NCBI GenBank assembly: GCA_016712665.1
Contig: JADJQP010000001.1
Coordinates: 372,001 to 436,000, forward strand
Length of the DNA: 64,000 nt
Source: Bacteroidota bacterium
Lineage (GTDB): Bacteria; Bacteroidota; Bacteroidia; Chitinophagales; Chitinophagaceae
Direction of reading: 5' to 3'
The notes beneath the pieces were generated by a model that worked only from the letters and a program-made list of their open reading frames with translations, was not told where the DNA came from and searched no databases. Made by a program: the position numbers and the translations under genes. How positions within the stretch are numbered: position 1 is the stretch's first letter; every line of letters begins with the position of its first letter. Positions 57,029-64,000 of this stretch are shown piece after piece.

Positions 57029-58522
57029 CTAAAGTGCAAAGCGCTGCAAAGCATCAGCAATGGTACGATCATTACTCAATCGTGGCACCTTATTTTGCCC
57101 TCCAAGTTTACCGATGGATTTCATATAATCAATAAAGGCATTCTTGCGCAATTTTGTAATTTGTAATGGAGCTAAAATAGTCCCACGTATTAAATCGTCA
57201 TAATAAATATTCTTCTCTCGAAGGGCTTGATCAACTTCCAAAATAAAACCCTCCCAATTGTCGGGTTCATTCTCAAACTCAACAAACCATTCGTGATAAC
57301 TTGGCGAATCATCACGGGCAATAAAAGGGGCAACCGTAAATTCAGTAATACGCACCAGATGTTTTTCAGCCACTTTCAATAAAGCATACTCTACCTCTTC
57401 GGCAATTACATGTTCGCCAAAGGCAGAAATAAAATGCTTGATGCGGCCTGTCACTACAATTCGGTAGGGACTTAAGGACACAAACTTTACGGTATCTCCA
57501 ATATTATAGGCCCACAAACCGGCATTGCTACTAACGATTAAAGCATAATTCACATTTAAGGCAACATCTGCCAAACAAACTCTTTGGGGATTAGGGTCAA
57601 AAATTTCGTTGGCCGGAATAAACTCAAAATACATACCGGCATTGGTATTGAGCAATAAGCCTTCATGGTTTTGCGAATCTTGAAATGCAAAAAAACCCTC
57701 GCTGGCAGGAAAAGTCTCAATGGTATCTAGGCTTCTTCCAATACTGTCAAACAACTTCGCCTTATAGGGTTCAAACGCAACACCTCCATGAACCATCAAC
57801 GAAAAATGAGGAAATAATTCTCCAATAGGCTTCCCCGTTATTTCAATAAGTCGATCAAAATACATTTGCATCCAAGGTGGAATACCGCTGATCAGCGTCA
57901 TGTTCTGATTATACGTCTCGCTCACAATAGCATCTAATTTGGTTTCCCAATCTTCAATACAATTGCTTTCATAACTGGGGAGTCGATTTTTTGTAAGATA
58001 TTTCGGTACGTGATGATTTACAATACCGCTCAATCGTCCGGTGTAAATTTCATGAATAGATTCCAATACAGGCGATCCGGAAAGAAAAATCATTTTGCCG
58101 TTTACAAAATTAGCGTTGCCGGTTTCCGCAACATAACACAACAAAGCATTTCGAGCTGCTTTAATATGTTCTTTAATGCTAACGGCTGTAATAGGAATAT
58201 ATTTTACCCCGCTGGTGGTGCCACTGGTTTTTGCAAAATATAGTGGCTTTCCTGGCCATAGAATATTTTGCTCACCGGTCTTTACTTTCTCGATATACGA
58301 TTTCAACACTTCATAGTCGCGAATAGGTACCGCCTCAGCAAATTCTTTTTGATTGGTGATATGATCAAACCTATGATCTTTTCCAAATGCGGTGCTTTTT
58401 GCTTGTGTCAGCAAACCCTGCAAAATAGACTCCTGTCTAACTACAGCAAACGTGGCATCATTACGGATACCTGACACAACAAATTTGGCAAAAGGTTTTG
58501 CAAGAATTGATTTTACACTCAT
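57029..58522 (-). CDS. GH3 family acyl-acid-amide synthetase-like protein
   Basis: A 497-residue protein of the GH3 family, firefly-luciferase-like adenylating enzymes known from plants that conjugate amino acids to auxin or jasmonate. The ATP-binding motif is FAKTSGTTSGVKYIPIT (residues about 90-106), followed by YVAETGNANFVNGKMIFLSG. ETFPASEGFFAFQDSQNHEG and a later RIVVTGRIKHFISAFGEH mark the other conserved motifs. A C-terminal cap ends the protein. The bacterial members are common in Bacteroidota but their substrates are not known. It is the gene after dnaN on the minus strand, with a 55-base gap. Confidence 0.9.
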   Translation of the reverse strand: MSVKSILAKPFAKFVVSGIRNDATFAVVRQESILQGLLTQAKSTAFGKDHRFDHITNQKEFAEAVPIRDYEVLKSYIEKVKTGEQNILWPGKPLYFAKTSGTTSGVKYIPITAVSIKEHIKAARNALLCYVAETGNANFVNGKMIFLSGSPVLESIHEIYTGRLSGIVNHHVPKYLTKNRLPSYESNCIEDWETKLDAIVSETYNQNMTLISGIPPWMQMYFDRLIEITGKPIGELFPHFSLMVHGGVAFEPYKAKLFDSIGRSLDTIETFPASEGFFAFQDSQNHEGLLLNTNAGMYFEFIPANEIFDPNPQRVCLADVALNVNYALIVSSNAGLWAYNIGDTVKFVSLSPYRIVVTGRIKHFISAFGEHVIAEEVEYALLKVAEKHLVRITEFTVAPFIARDDSPSYHEWFVEFENEPDNWEGFILEVDQALREKNIYYDDLIRGTILAPLQITKLRKNAFIDYMKSIGKLGGQNKVPRLSNDRTIADALQRFAL

Positions 58523-58530
58523 GGATGGTG

Positions 58531-58538
58531 CAAAGATA
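58531..58538 (-). promoter_or_regulatory. -7 promoter element for the GH3 gene
   Basis: The minus strand reads TATCTTTG, a perfect TAnnTTTG, 8 bases upstream of the start at 58522. It lies between the dnaN stop and the GH3 start, so the gene likely has its own promoter. Confidence 0.5.
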
Positions 58539-58576
58539 AAAATTCAGAAACGGAAATAAGAACCTTTCTCCAGCGA

Positions 58577-59692
58577 TTAGACGCCTATCATCAAAGGCAT
58601 TATTAAAATCAATAAATCTTCGTTAGGCTTCTTTTCTGTCTGCTTAATAAGACTGGCGCGACTTGGAGTGCTAAATTCCATGAGCACCTCATCGCCTTCA
58701 ATAATATGAACCAACTCAATAAGAAGCTTCGCATTAAATGCTATTTTTAAATCTTCTCCTTCATACTGGCAAGTCATTTGCTCATTTCCCTCAAAAGAGT
58801 AATCAACATCTTGTGAATAGAGATGCAAATTATTTCCAACAATGTCTAGCACCACCTGATTCGTGGTTTTATTGGCAAAAACGCTCACCCTGCGCAAAGC
58901 ACCCAAAAAATCATTCTTAGGAATTGTTAACTTAAATGGATTGTCGGCAGGAATCACAATTTTATAATCGGGAAACTTGGCATCAATTAAACGGCAACTT
59001 AATTCAATATTCTCTCCTTTTACAAAGAGATGATTTTTATTATACGAAATGCTCACTTCTGTTGAGGCATTCAAATTATTCTTCAATTGTTGCAAGGCCT
59101 TTCGTGGCACAATAAAACTATCTACTGCTGGGCAATTCACATCTGTCTTTACACATCGAACCAAACGATGCGCATCGGTAGCCACCAAAGTCATACTATT
59201 GGGTGCGAGATCAAAAAAGACGCCACTCATAGCCGGCCGCATATCATCAGAGCTAACGGCCACCAAAGCTTTGGCAATACCGTCTCCCAACTCTGCTGCA
59301 GACAAACTGAAACCTTGTGTGTCGTCTGCTACGGGCTCTGTCGGGTAATTCATAGCATCTTCTCCTACTATTTTATACTTTCCCTGCTCACTGGTAATAT
59401 CAATTCCATAATCTTTGGCATTGATATCAAAAGTAATCGGTTGCTCCGGCAAATTTTTCAAATAATCTAGCAAAACCTTTGATTGAATGCACAGCTTTCC
59501 ATTTTCATTGGCTTGTACATCTAAAGACACTTTCATGGTGGTTTCCAAATCAGTACTTACAACCGTCAACACATTTTTATCCACCGTAAACAAAAATGAC
59601 TCCAATATGGGTAAAATATTATTGGTGCTGATAATTCCACTGATACTCTGAAGGTTTTTTAGCAATAAACCGGAAGAAACGATAAATCTCAT
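58577..59692 (-). CDS. dnaN: DNA polymerase III subunit beta (sliding clamp)
   Basis: About 371 residues from ATG 59692 (MRFIVSSGLLLKNLQSIS), the start that gives the normal clamp length. The ring-shaped processivity factor of DNA replication. Three repeated clamp domains are visible: LPILESFLFTVDKNVLTVVS in the first, RPAMSGVFFDLAPNSMTLVA followed by TDAHRLVRC in the second, and a third that ends LILIMPLMIGV, replacing the usual MPMR(L/V) ending. No dnaA, recF or gyrB is adjacent. With the parS sites in mnmG, this suggests an origin-proximal region, but dnaN is often moved away from oriC in Bacteroidota. Confidence 0.97.
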   Translation of the reverse strand: MRFIVSSGLLLKNLQSISGIISTNNILPILESFLFTVDKNVLTVVSTDLETTMKVSLDVQANENGKLCIQSKVLLDYLKNLPEQPITFDINAKDYGIDITSEQGKYKIVGEDAMNYPTEPVADDTQGFSLSAAELGDGIAKALVAVSSDDMRPAMSGVFFDLAPNSMTLVATDAHRLVRCVKTDVNCPAVDSFIVPRKALQQLKNNLNASTEVSISYNKNHLFVKGENIELSCRLIDAKFPDYKIVIPADNPFKLTIPKNDFLGALRRVSVFANKTTNQVVLDIVGNNLHLYSQDVDYSFEGNEQMTCQYEGEDLKIAFNAKLLIELVHIIEGDEVLMEFSTPSRASLIKQTEKKPNEDLLILIMPLMIGV

Positions 59693-59718
59693 GTACTTGT
59701 AATTTTGTTTAGGAAGCA

Positions 59719-59726
59719 CAAATATA
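59719..59726 (-). promoter_or_regulatory. -7 promoter element for dnaN
   Basis: The minus strand reads TATATTTG, a perfect TAnnTTTG, 26 bases upstream of ATG 59692. Confidence 0.5.
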
Positions 59727-59905
59727 TAATCTTTCGGTCAATAATAGTAACGCTTTAATGAGCTAGTATTGCTACTATTTTGCCGAAATCTTTTCATAAT
59801 ACTAAAGTAACAGACAGCGTCATCAACCAGCACCCTTTAAAAAAAATCTCTCAAAAAATCATGAATTCGTATATCCTATTTCCTTTTTTCATACTTTAGC
59901 ATCTT

Positions 59906-61246
59906 ATGGGTTTTCTGGATAAATTATTCAATTTTGGAAAAGACAATGAGTCTGACAGCAAGGTATCACCCTCTGCCTCTATAAAAATGGGCCGGTATTC
60001 AGACAACAACAAATCCGTAGCAAAAACTAAAAAATGGTATGAGGCGGAGGACTTGTATAAAGAAAAAAAATTCAATGAAAGTATCGAGTGCTTCTTTGAT
60101 TACTTGAGAGATGACATCGAAGACAATGTGCGACTTCATAAACAAGCAGAAAACAGCTATCGTTTTGAAATATACCAAGGCACTAAAATAGTACAGGGTA
60201 TCATCACTCCTCACGAAATCAATGCAGAGGTTTCGCTTGCTAAAATGGAAAAAGGTTCCATACCGGTCATGCGTAGATTATTAGAAATGAATTACTCGCT
60301 TTTCTATTCACGTTTTGCATTGAAGGGTGAAAAACTCTGTATGTTGTTTGATTCAGCTCGAGAGGTAGCCAGTCCCAATAAATTATACTATGGTTTAAGA
60401 GAATTGGCAACCAAGGCAGACAAACAAGATGATTTACTAGTTAGTGATTTTGCCACATTAAAGGCTGTAGACGATTCGCATGTGGAAATGTTTTCGGATA
60501 CTGAAAAGGAAATAAAATACAAATATTTCAGTTTTTGGATTGAATCTACCTTAAAAAAAGTAGAAGAATTAAATCAAGATAGTTTTTCCGGAGGCATTGC
60601 CTATCTCTTTTTGACACTAATTTATAAAATTGATTTTCTAATTGCCCCTGAAGGAAAATTACTCAATGAAATAGAACGAATCAATAGCATCTATTGGCTC
60701 AATAAAGAGGAAAAAACTTCAGTAGAACGTAATCAACTATTAAAAGATGCTTTTAAAAAATTACTGGCCTGGGAAAAAAGCGAGGTATTAAAATATTTTT
60801 ATCGGGCCAAGGCTACATTCTCGGTTAATACACCCAAAGCACAGAGCGAAATAGCGGACATTATTAAATCTTCGCTTGAAAACATGCTATGGTATAAAGA
60901 CAATAAATATCCGGAAATAGCAAACGCTGTAATGGAATACGGACTTTCATATTGCCAATATACCTACAGTTTGCCTAAGCCTAGTACCGAACTATTCCAC
61001 CTTTTTATGCATATCAACTATGCATCCTTTTTTGAAGAATTGGGATTTACAGAAAAATATTTTAATCAGGGCAGCTTTAAAATGTACGACATCCAGAAAA
61101 AAATAGATGCCATAATTTCAGGGGCTACAGAAAAATACCCGCAATTGAAATTTAATACCGACCAATTAAATTTCTCTTCACTGGTAGAATTCAACCAATC
61201 TTATTTAAAGCAACTCGAACTCTTACATTTTGAATCAAAAGCCTAG
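59906..61246 (+). CDS. Unknown cytoplasmic protein, first gene of the protease/SPFH operon
   Basis: A 446-residue protein without signal peptide or membrane helices. After a charged N-terminus (FLDKLFNFGKDNESDSK), a tetratricopeptide-like piece appears (KKWYEAEDLYKEKKFNESIE). Residues about 70-130 carry the beta-strand pattern YRFEIYQGTKIVQGIITPHE. Then comes MRRLLEMNYSLFYSRFAL, which recalls the core of YbjN/T3SS-chaperone-like domains. The C-terminal half is all-helical. It precedes the HtrA-like protease by 24 bases and is clearly co-transcribed. Both proteins seem to carry a YbjN-like fold, hinting at interaction. No family name assigned. Confidence 0.72.
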   Translation: MGFLDKLFNFGKDNESDSKVSPSASIKMGRYSDNNKSVAKTKKWYEAEDLYKEKKFNESIECFFDYLRDDIEDNVRLHKQAENSYRFEIYQGTKIVQGIITPHEINAEVSLAKMEKGSIPVMRRLLEMNYSLFYSRFALKGEKLCMLFDSAREVASPNKLYYGLRELATKADKQDDLLVSDFATLKAVDDSHVEMFSDTEKEIKYKYFSFWIESTLKKVEELNQDSFSGGIAYLFLTLIYKIDFLIAPEGKLLNEIERINSIYWLNKEEKTSVERNQLLKDAFKKLLAWEKSEVLKYFYRAKATFSVNTPKAQSEIADIIKSSLENMLWYKDNKYPEIANAVMEYGLSYCQYTYSLPKPSTELFHLFMHINYASFFEELGFTEKYFNQGSFKMYDIQKKIDAIISGATEKYPQLKFNTDQLNFSSLVEFNQSYLKQLELLHFESKA

Positions 61247-61270
61247 CTATTTAAAGCAAACGAAATCCAT

Positions 61271-62365
61271 ATGACATTAAACGAAATCATAGAAAGCTTT
61301 AAATCTTCAGTAATACAAATTGCCACTCAAACCTCTACCGGAACAGGGTTTTATCTCAACGAATATCGACTAATAGTCACCAATCATCATGTTATTAAGG
61401 GAAATGGAGATGTTACCATCAAAGGAAAAACCTTTGATAAGCAGTTTTCGAAAGTGGTATTTTATGACTCAAAATACGACTTGGCTTTTTTACTCCCTCC
61501 TAATGAAATGGAGTTTCCTGAAATAAAACTGGGCGATTATAAATTGCTTCGTGATGGAGATAACATTCTAGCTATCGGCCATCCTTACGGCCTTAATTAT
61601 ACCTCTACCCAAGGTGTGATATCGCGTGTAGATCGGGTACAAAATGGAGTCAATTATATACAAATAGATGCTGCCATCAACCCGGGTAATAGTGGTGGTC
61701 CGCTGGTGAATATGAACGGCGAGGTGGTGGGGGTTAATACATTTATCATCAGAGGTGGTGACAATCTGGGTTTTGCGCTCCCTTCCAGCTATTTAAAGGA
61801 AGCATTAGATCAATATGCTCCTTTAAGGGGTAGCAGTGTAGTACGTTGTCACTCCTGCTCTACCATTGTTAGCAGCGAAAATATTGATGGCGAATATTGT
61901 CCCAATTGCGGCACTAAAATAGAATTGATATCCTACAAAGACAAGGAAGTAGAAACTACTGGCATTGCAAAGACTATCGAGGACATTCTTGAAAAACTAG
62001 GAAAAGATAAAGAACTGGCCCGCACTGCTACCAATAATTGGGAGGTAAAAGAAGGGAGTGCTACGATAAAAATTAGTTATAACCCCGACAGTTTTTTTAT
62101 TGTAGGAGATGCTTTTTTATGTCAACTACCGAAACAAAATATTGGTAGGGTATATGAATTCCTATTGCGTGAAAACTACAATATGAAAAGTATGTTGTTT
62201 AGCGTCACCCAACACGACATTGTATTAACCAGTCTTACCTATGATATGGATATGACTATTGAAAGTGGTGAAAACATGCTCAAAGAATTGATGAAAAAAG
62301 CTGACTACTACGACAACGTGCTCATAGAACAATATGCCTGCACTCCAAAATTAGAAGAAACTTGA
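61271..62365 (+). CDS. HtrA-like serine protease fused to a zinc ribbon and a YbjN-like domain
   Basis: A 364-residue three-part protein with no signal peptide, so probably cytoplasmic. Residues about 1-190 are a trypsin-like S1C protease with a full catalytic triad: His40 (IVTNHHVIKG), Asp70 (SKYDLAFL), Ser141 (INPGNSGGPLV). No PDZ domain follows. Residues about 198-218 are a zinc ribbon of the CHSC...CPNC type (RCHSCSTIV, EYCPNCGTKI). Residues about 235-355 look like a YbjN/chaperone-like domain (NNWEVKEGSATIKISYN, CQLPKQNIGRVYEFLLREN, SVTQHDIVLTSLTYDMD). This composition is unusual. It lies between an unknown protein (24 bases upstream) and an SPFH gene (62 bases downstream). Confidence 0.82.
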   Translation: MTLNEIIESFKSSVIQIATQTSTGTGFYLNEYRLIVTNHHVIKGNGDVTIKGKTFDKQFSKVVFYDSKYDLAFLLPPNEMEFPEIKLGDYKLLRDGDNILAIGHPYGLNYTSTQGVISRVDRVQNGVNYIQIDAAINPGNSGGPLVNMNGEVVGVNTFIIRGGDNLGFALPSSYLKEALDQYAPLRGSSVVRCHSCSTIVSSENIDGEYCPNCGTKIELISYKDKEVETTGIAKTIEDILEKLGKDKELARTATNNWEVKEGSATIKISYNPDSFFIVGDAFLCQLPKQNIGRVYEFLLRENYNMKSMLFSVTQHDIVLTSLTYDMDMTIESGENMLKELMKKADYYDNVLIEQYACTPKLEET

Positions 62366-62427
62366 TCGTATAAATAATCATCGATACCAATAATTGATGT
62401 AATTTTAAGTTTATAAACTACTACGTT

Positions 62428-63336
62428 ATGATTCTCATAATCCTTGGACTTGTTTTATTCGCTCTATCCAGCCGTTTACCTGCCGGTTTGAATAAATACC
62501 AAGATCCTTCAAAAATAAAAAATGGTTTACGCTTTGCTGCATTGTTGGTTCTTGTTATTGGCGTCTTTTCATCTTGTGTGAAACAAATCGATGCGGGATA
62601 TATTGGGGTCCAGTCGCTTTTTGGAAAAATTCAAAGCAAAACCTTAAACAGCGGTTTAAATTTTGTAAACCCTTTGATGGAAATCAAACATCTTGACGTT
62701 CGAACGCAAAATTATACCATGAGTGGTGTGCATGATGAAGGTGACCAAGCCGGAGATGACGCCATACGAGTATTAACAAGAGATGGATTAGAAGTTTCTA
62801 TAGACCTATCGGTATTATACCGAATTAATGCCAATCAAGCGCCACAGCTAATTCGAGAAATTGGGGTTGAATTTAAAGATAAAATTATCAGACCGGTGTC
62901 CCGCACCAGAATACGAGATAATGCCGTTTACTACGATGCTATTGAATTATATTCTACTAAAAGAGATGAATTTCAAAATCGCATTTTTAAGAGCATAGAA
63001 GATGAATTTACCAAACGCGGATTGGTACTTGAAAATTTATTGCTTCGAAATATTTCCCTTCCACAAACCGTTAAGTTAACCATCGAAAGTAAAATCAATG
63101 CCGAACAGGATGCTCAGAAAATGCAATTTGTATTACAAAAAGAAAAGCAGGAAGCCGAACGCAAACGAGTAGAAGCACAGGGTATTGCCGACTATCAGCG
63201 CATTATCAACGAAGGCCTTACCGATAAGCAATTGCAATACGAACAAATAAAAGCATACAAAGAATTAGCAACTTCTGAAAATAGTAAAATCATTGTAATG
63301 CCTAATAATGGGAAATTGATATTGGATGCCAAGTAG
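62428..63336 (+). CDS. SPFH/prohibitin-family membrane protein
   Basis: A 302-residue protein. Two N-terminal hydrophobic segments (ILIILGLVLFALSSRLPAGL and FAALLVLVIGVFSSC) anchor it, and the SPFH domain follows from about residue 60 (DAGYIGVQSLFGKIQSKTLN, SGLNFVNPLMEIKHLDVRTQ). It contains VSIDLSVLYRINANQAPQLI, IRPVSRTRIRDNAVYYDAIE and KRGLVLENLLLRNISLPQTV, then a coiled coil (KEKQEAERKRVEAQGIADYQ). It forms oligomeric rings at the membrane in known relatives, which regulate proteases or organise membranes. The linked protease gene fits this picture. It ends with VMPNNGKLILDAK. Confidence 0.9.
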   Translation: MILIILGLVLFALSSRLPAGLNKYQDPSKIKNGLRFAALLVLVIGVFSSCVKQIDAGYIGVQSLFGKIQSKTLNSGLNFVNPLMEIKHLDVRTQNYTMSGVHDEGDQAGDDAIRVLTRDGLEVSIDLSVLYRINANQAPQLIREIGVEFKDKIIRPVSRTRIRDNAVYYDAIELYSTKRDEFQNRIFKSIEDEFTKRGLVLENLLLRNISLPQTVKLTIESKINAEQDAQKMQFVLQKEKQEAERKRVEAQGIADYQRIINEGLTDKQLQYEQIKAYKELATSENSKIIVMPNNGKLILDAK

Positions 63337-63353
63337 TATAATCATAAACAATT

Positions 63354-63842
63354 ATGAAATCTATTATTGCCACGATTGTAGCTGTTGTATTGTTATTATC
63401 CTCTTGTAACAATAATTCAAGGGAATGCTATATGTACACCAAACCCTCTATTTATTATGTCGGATTCGACAGCACAGACTTTGAAACAATCTATTTTGAG
63501 AAGTACAAAAATTGTTGCGATTTTGACACATTAATATCGAGAGACACCATTCATTTTTCTGATTTGAAGACAAATATTATGGATACGTTTTGGCATCCTC
63601 TTATGAGCATTTCTACTTCTTTATATGATTATCAATATCCTGATTATAATTACAAAATAATTCTTCAAAATAATAGAGAAATACAAATCAGTAATATTCA
63701 ATATGAAAAAAGAAGTTGCATTCAGGACCCTGGAAGTGCACCAAACCCCGATTGTTTCTGTGGTATGAAATCACTTGAGATTCATTTGATTAACTGTACA
63801 TATTCAAAATTCCTTTCATGGGGGTATTATATACACAAATGA
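63354..63842 (+). CDS. Small lipoprotein of unknown function, last gene of the operon
   Basis: A 162-residue lipoprotein (signal IIATIVAVVLLLSSCNNN, lipobox LSSC). The mature part is short and contains paired cysteines (RECYMYTK, KNCCDFDTL, KRSCIQDPGS, DCFCGMKS) and a His-rich ending. I recognise no family. It follows the SPFH gene by 17 bases, so it is probably the end of the same transcript. A minus-strand terminator stands beyond it. Confidence 0.7.
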   Translation: MKSIIATIVAVVLLLSSCNNNSRECYMYTKPSIYYVGFDSTDFETIYFEKYKNCCDFDTLISRDTIHFSDLKTNIMDTFWHPLMSISTSLYDYQYPDYNYKIILQNNREIQISNIQYEKRSCIQDPGSAPNPDCFCGMKSLEIHLINCTYSKFLSWGYYIHK

Positions 63843-63939
63843 TTTACATAAATTGCCCCCCCGGAAGCTGAGGTTAGCCGACATTATTATAGTGCGAATC
63901 AAATACGTTTTGCAGAACTACGCGAAATAGTAAAAAAAA

Positions 63940-63962
63940 GGGGTTCGCCGATGGCGAACCCC
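63940..63962 (-). terminator. Rho-independent terminator of a gene beyond the right edge
   Basis: A perfect 10-bp stem (GGGGTTCGCC with GGCGAACCCC, 3-nt loop) followed on the minus strand by a T8 run (63932-63939). It belongs to a minus-strand gene entering from the right. The last bases could encode TVRY and a stop at 63985-63987 on that strand, in keeping with a T9SS tail, but this is too short to call. Confidence 0.8.
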
Positions 63963-64000
63963 AATTACATTTCGAATTTATCTATTAATATCTTACGGTC

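Noticed and set aside
59575..59590. DnaA-box-like TTATCCACC
   Set aside because: Single near-match inside dnaN coding sequence; not enough for an origin.
1..64000. tRNA, rRNA, CRISPR arrays, insertion sequences or prophage
   Set aside because: I saw no cloverleaf with a GTTCRAAT-type T-loop in gaps, no regular direct repeats with spacers and no transposase or integrase frames.
63963..64000. The C-terminus of a T9SS protein on the minus strand at the right edge
   Set aside because: TVRY-stop is suggestive next to the terminator, but four codons cannot support a gene call.

Overview
The window looks like a chromosomal segment of a low-GC member of the Bacteroidota, probably in or near the Chitinophagales/Sphingobacteriales. 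The evidence is: many secreted proteins with type IX secretion (T9SS) C-terminal sorting tails (type A, and one type B/CHU_C-like tail), GWxTD, DUF5606 and WbqC proteins typical of the phylum, many start-proximal copies of the Bacteroidota -7 promoter element TAnnTTTG, and weak Shine-Dalgarno signals. I found no rRNA, tRNA, CRISPR array or insertion sequence.

Layout. 1-8005: two tandem minus-strand genes for giant mosaic surface proteins (PPC-like, IPT/TIG, Ig-like and glycine-rich domains). They share nearly identical blocks, and the upstream one carries a frameshift. 8128-14151: mce, iscS, a putative outer-membrane protein, alaS. 14229-20600: a T9SS protein, a broken ion-channel-like gene, a thioredoxin-like protein, gmk, a CNNM/CBS membrane protein, a sugar nucleotidyltransferase, then about 950 bp of decayed gene remnants. 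20006-31473: a lipoprotein, a secreted EF-Tu-domain-2-like protein, purB, mqnA (futalosine menaquinone route), a peptide-binding lipoprotein, an arginine-decarboxylase-family enzyme, wbqC, GWxTD and LEA-like proteins and an SBBP beta-propeller protein. 31806-34488: a compact cluster with a divergent Lgt-like membrane protein, a tetraether-lipid-synthase-like radical SAM enzyme and a small membrane protein. 34663-44787: glnS, secreted and membrane proteins, a Tat-exported aminotransferase-fold protein, a PKD/CHU_C protein, mnmG with three parS sites inside it, vanZ, gcvH. 44896-56440: DUF5606, a heme-motif T9SS protein, an M49 peptidase, an alpha/beta-hydrolase T9SS gene with a stop in its signal peptide, an LtaS-like phosphotransferase with a GNAT partner, and an M3 peptidase. 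56525-63842: queD, a GH3-family enzyme, dnaN, then a four-gene plus-strand operon with an unknown protein, an HtrA-like protease fused to a zinc ribbon and a YbjN-like domain, an SPFH protein and a lipoprotein.

The parS cluster in mnmG together with dnaN suggests an origin-proximal location, although I could not find an oriC. Seven genes, including the highly conserved mnmG, are broken by single-base shifts, each mapping to an A/T homopolymer of 5-7 bases. This pattern is best explained by residual homopolymer errors in the assembly, so these genes are annotated here as single loci. The strongest candidates for new biology are the Lgt-like/radical SAM/membrane-protein cluster, the parS sites written into mnmG codons, and the cytoplasmic-looking protease-YbjN/SPFH operon.
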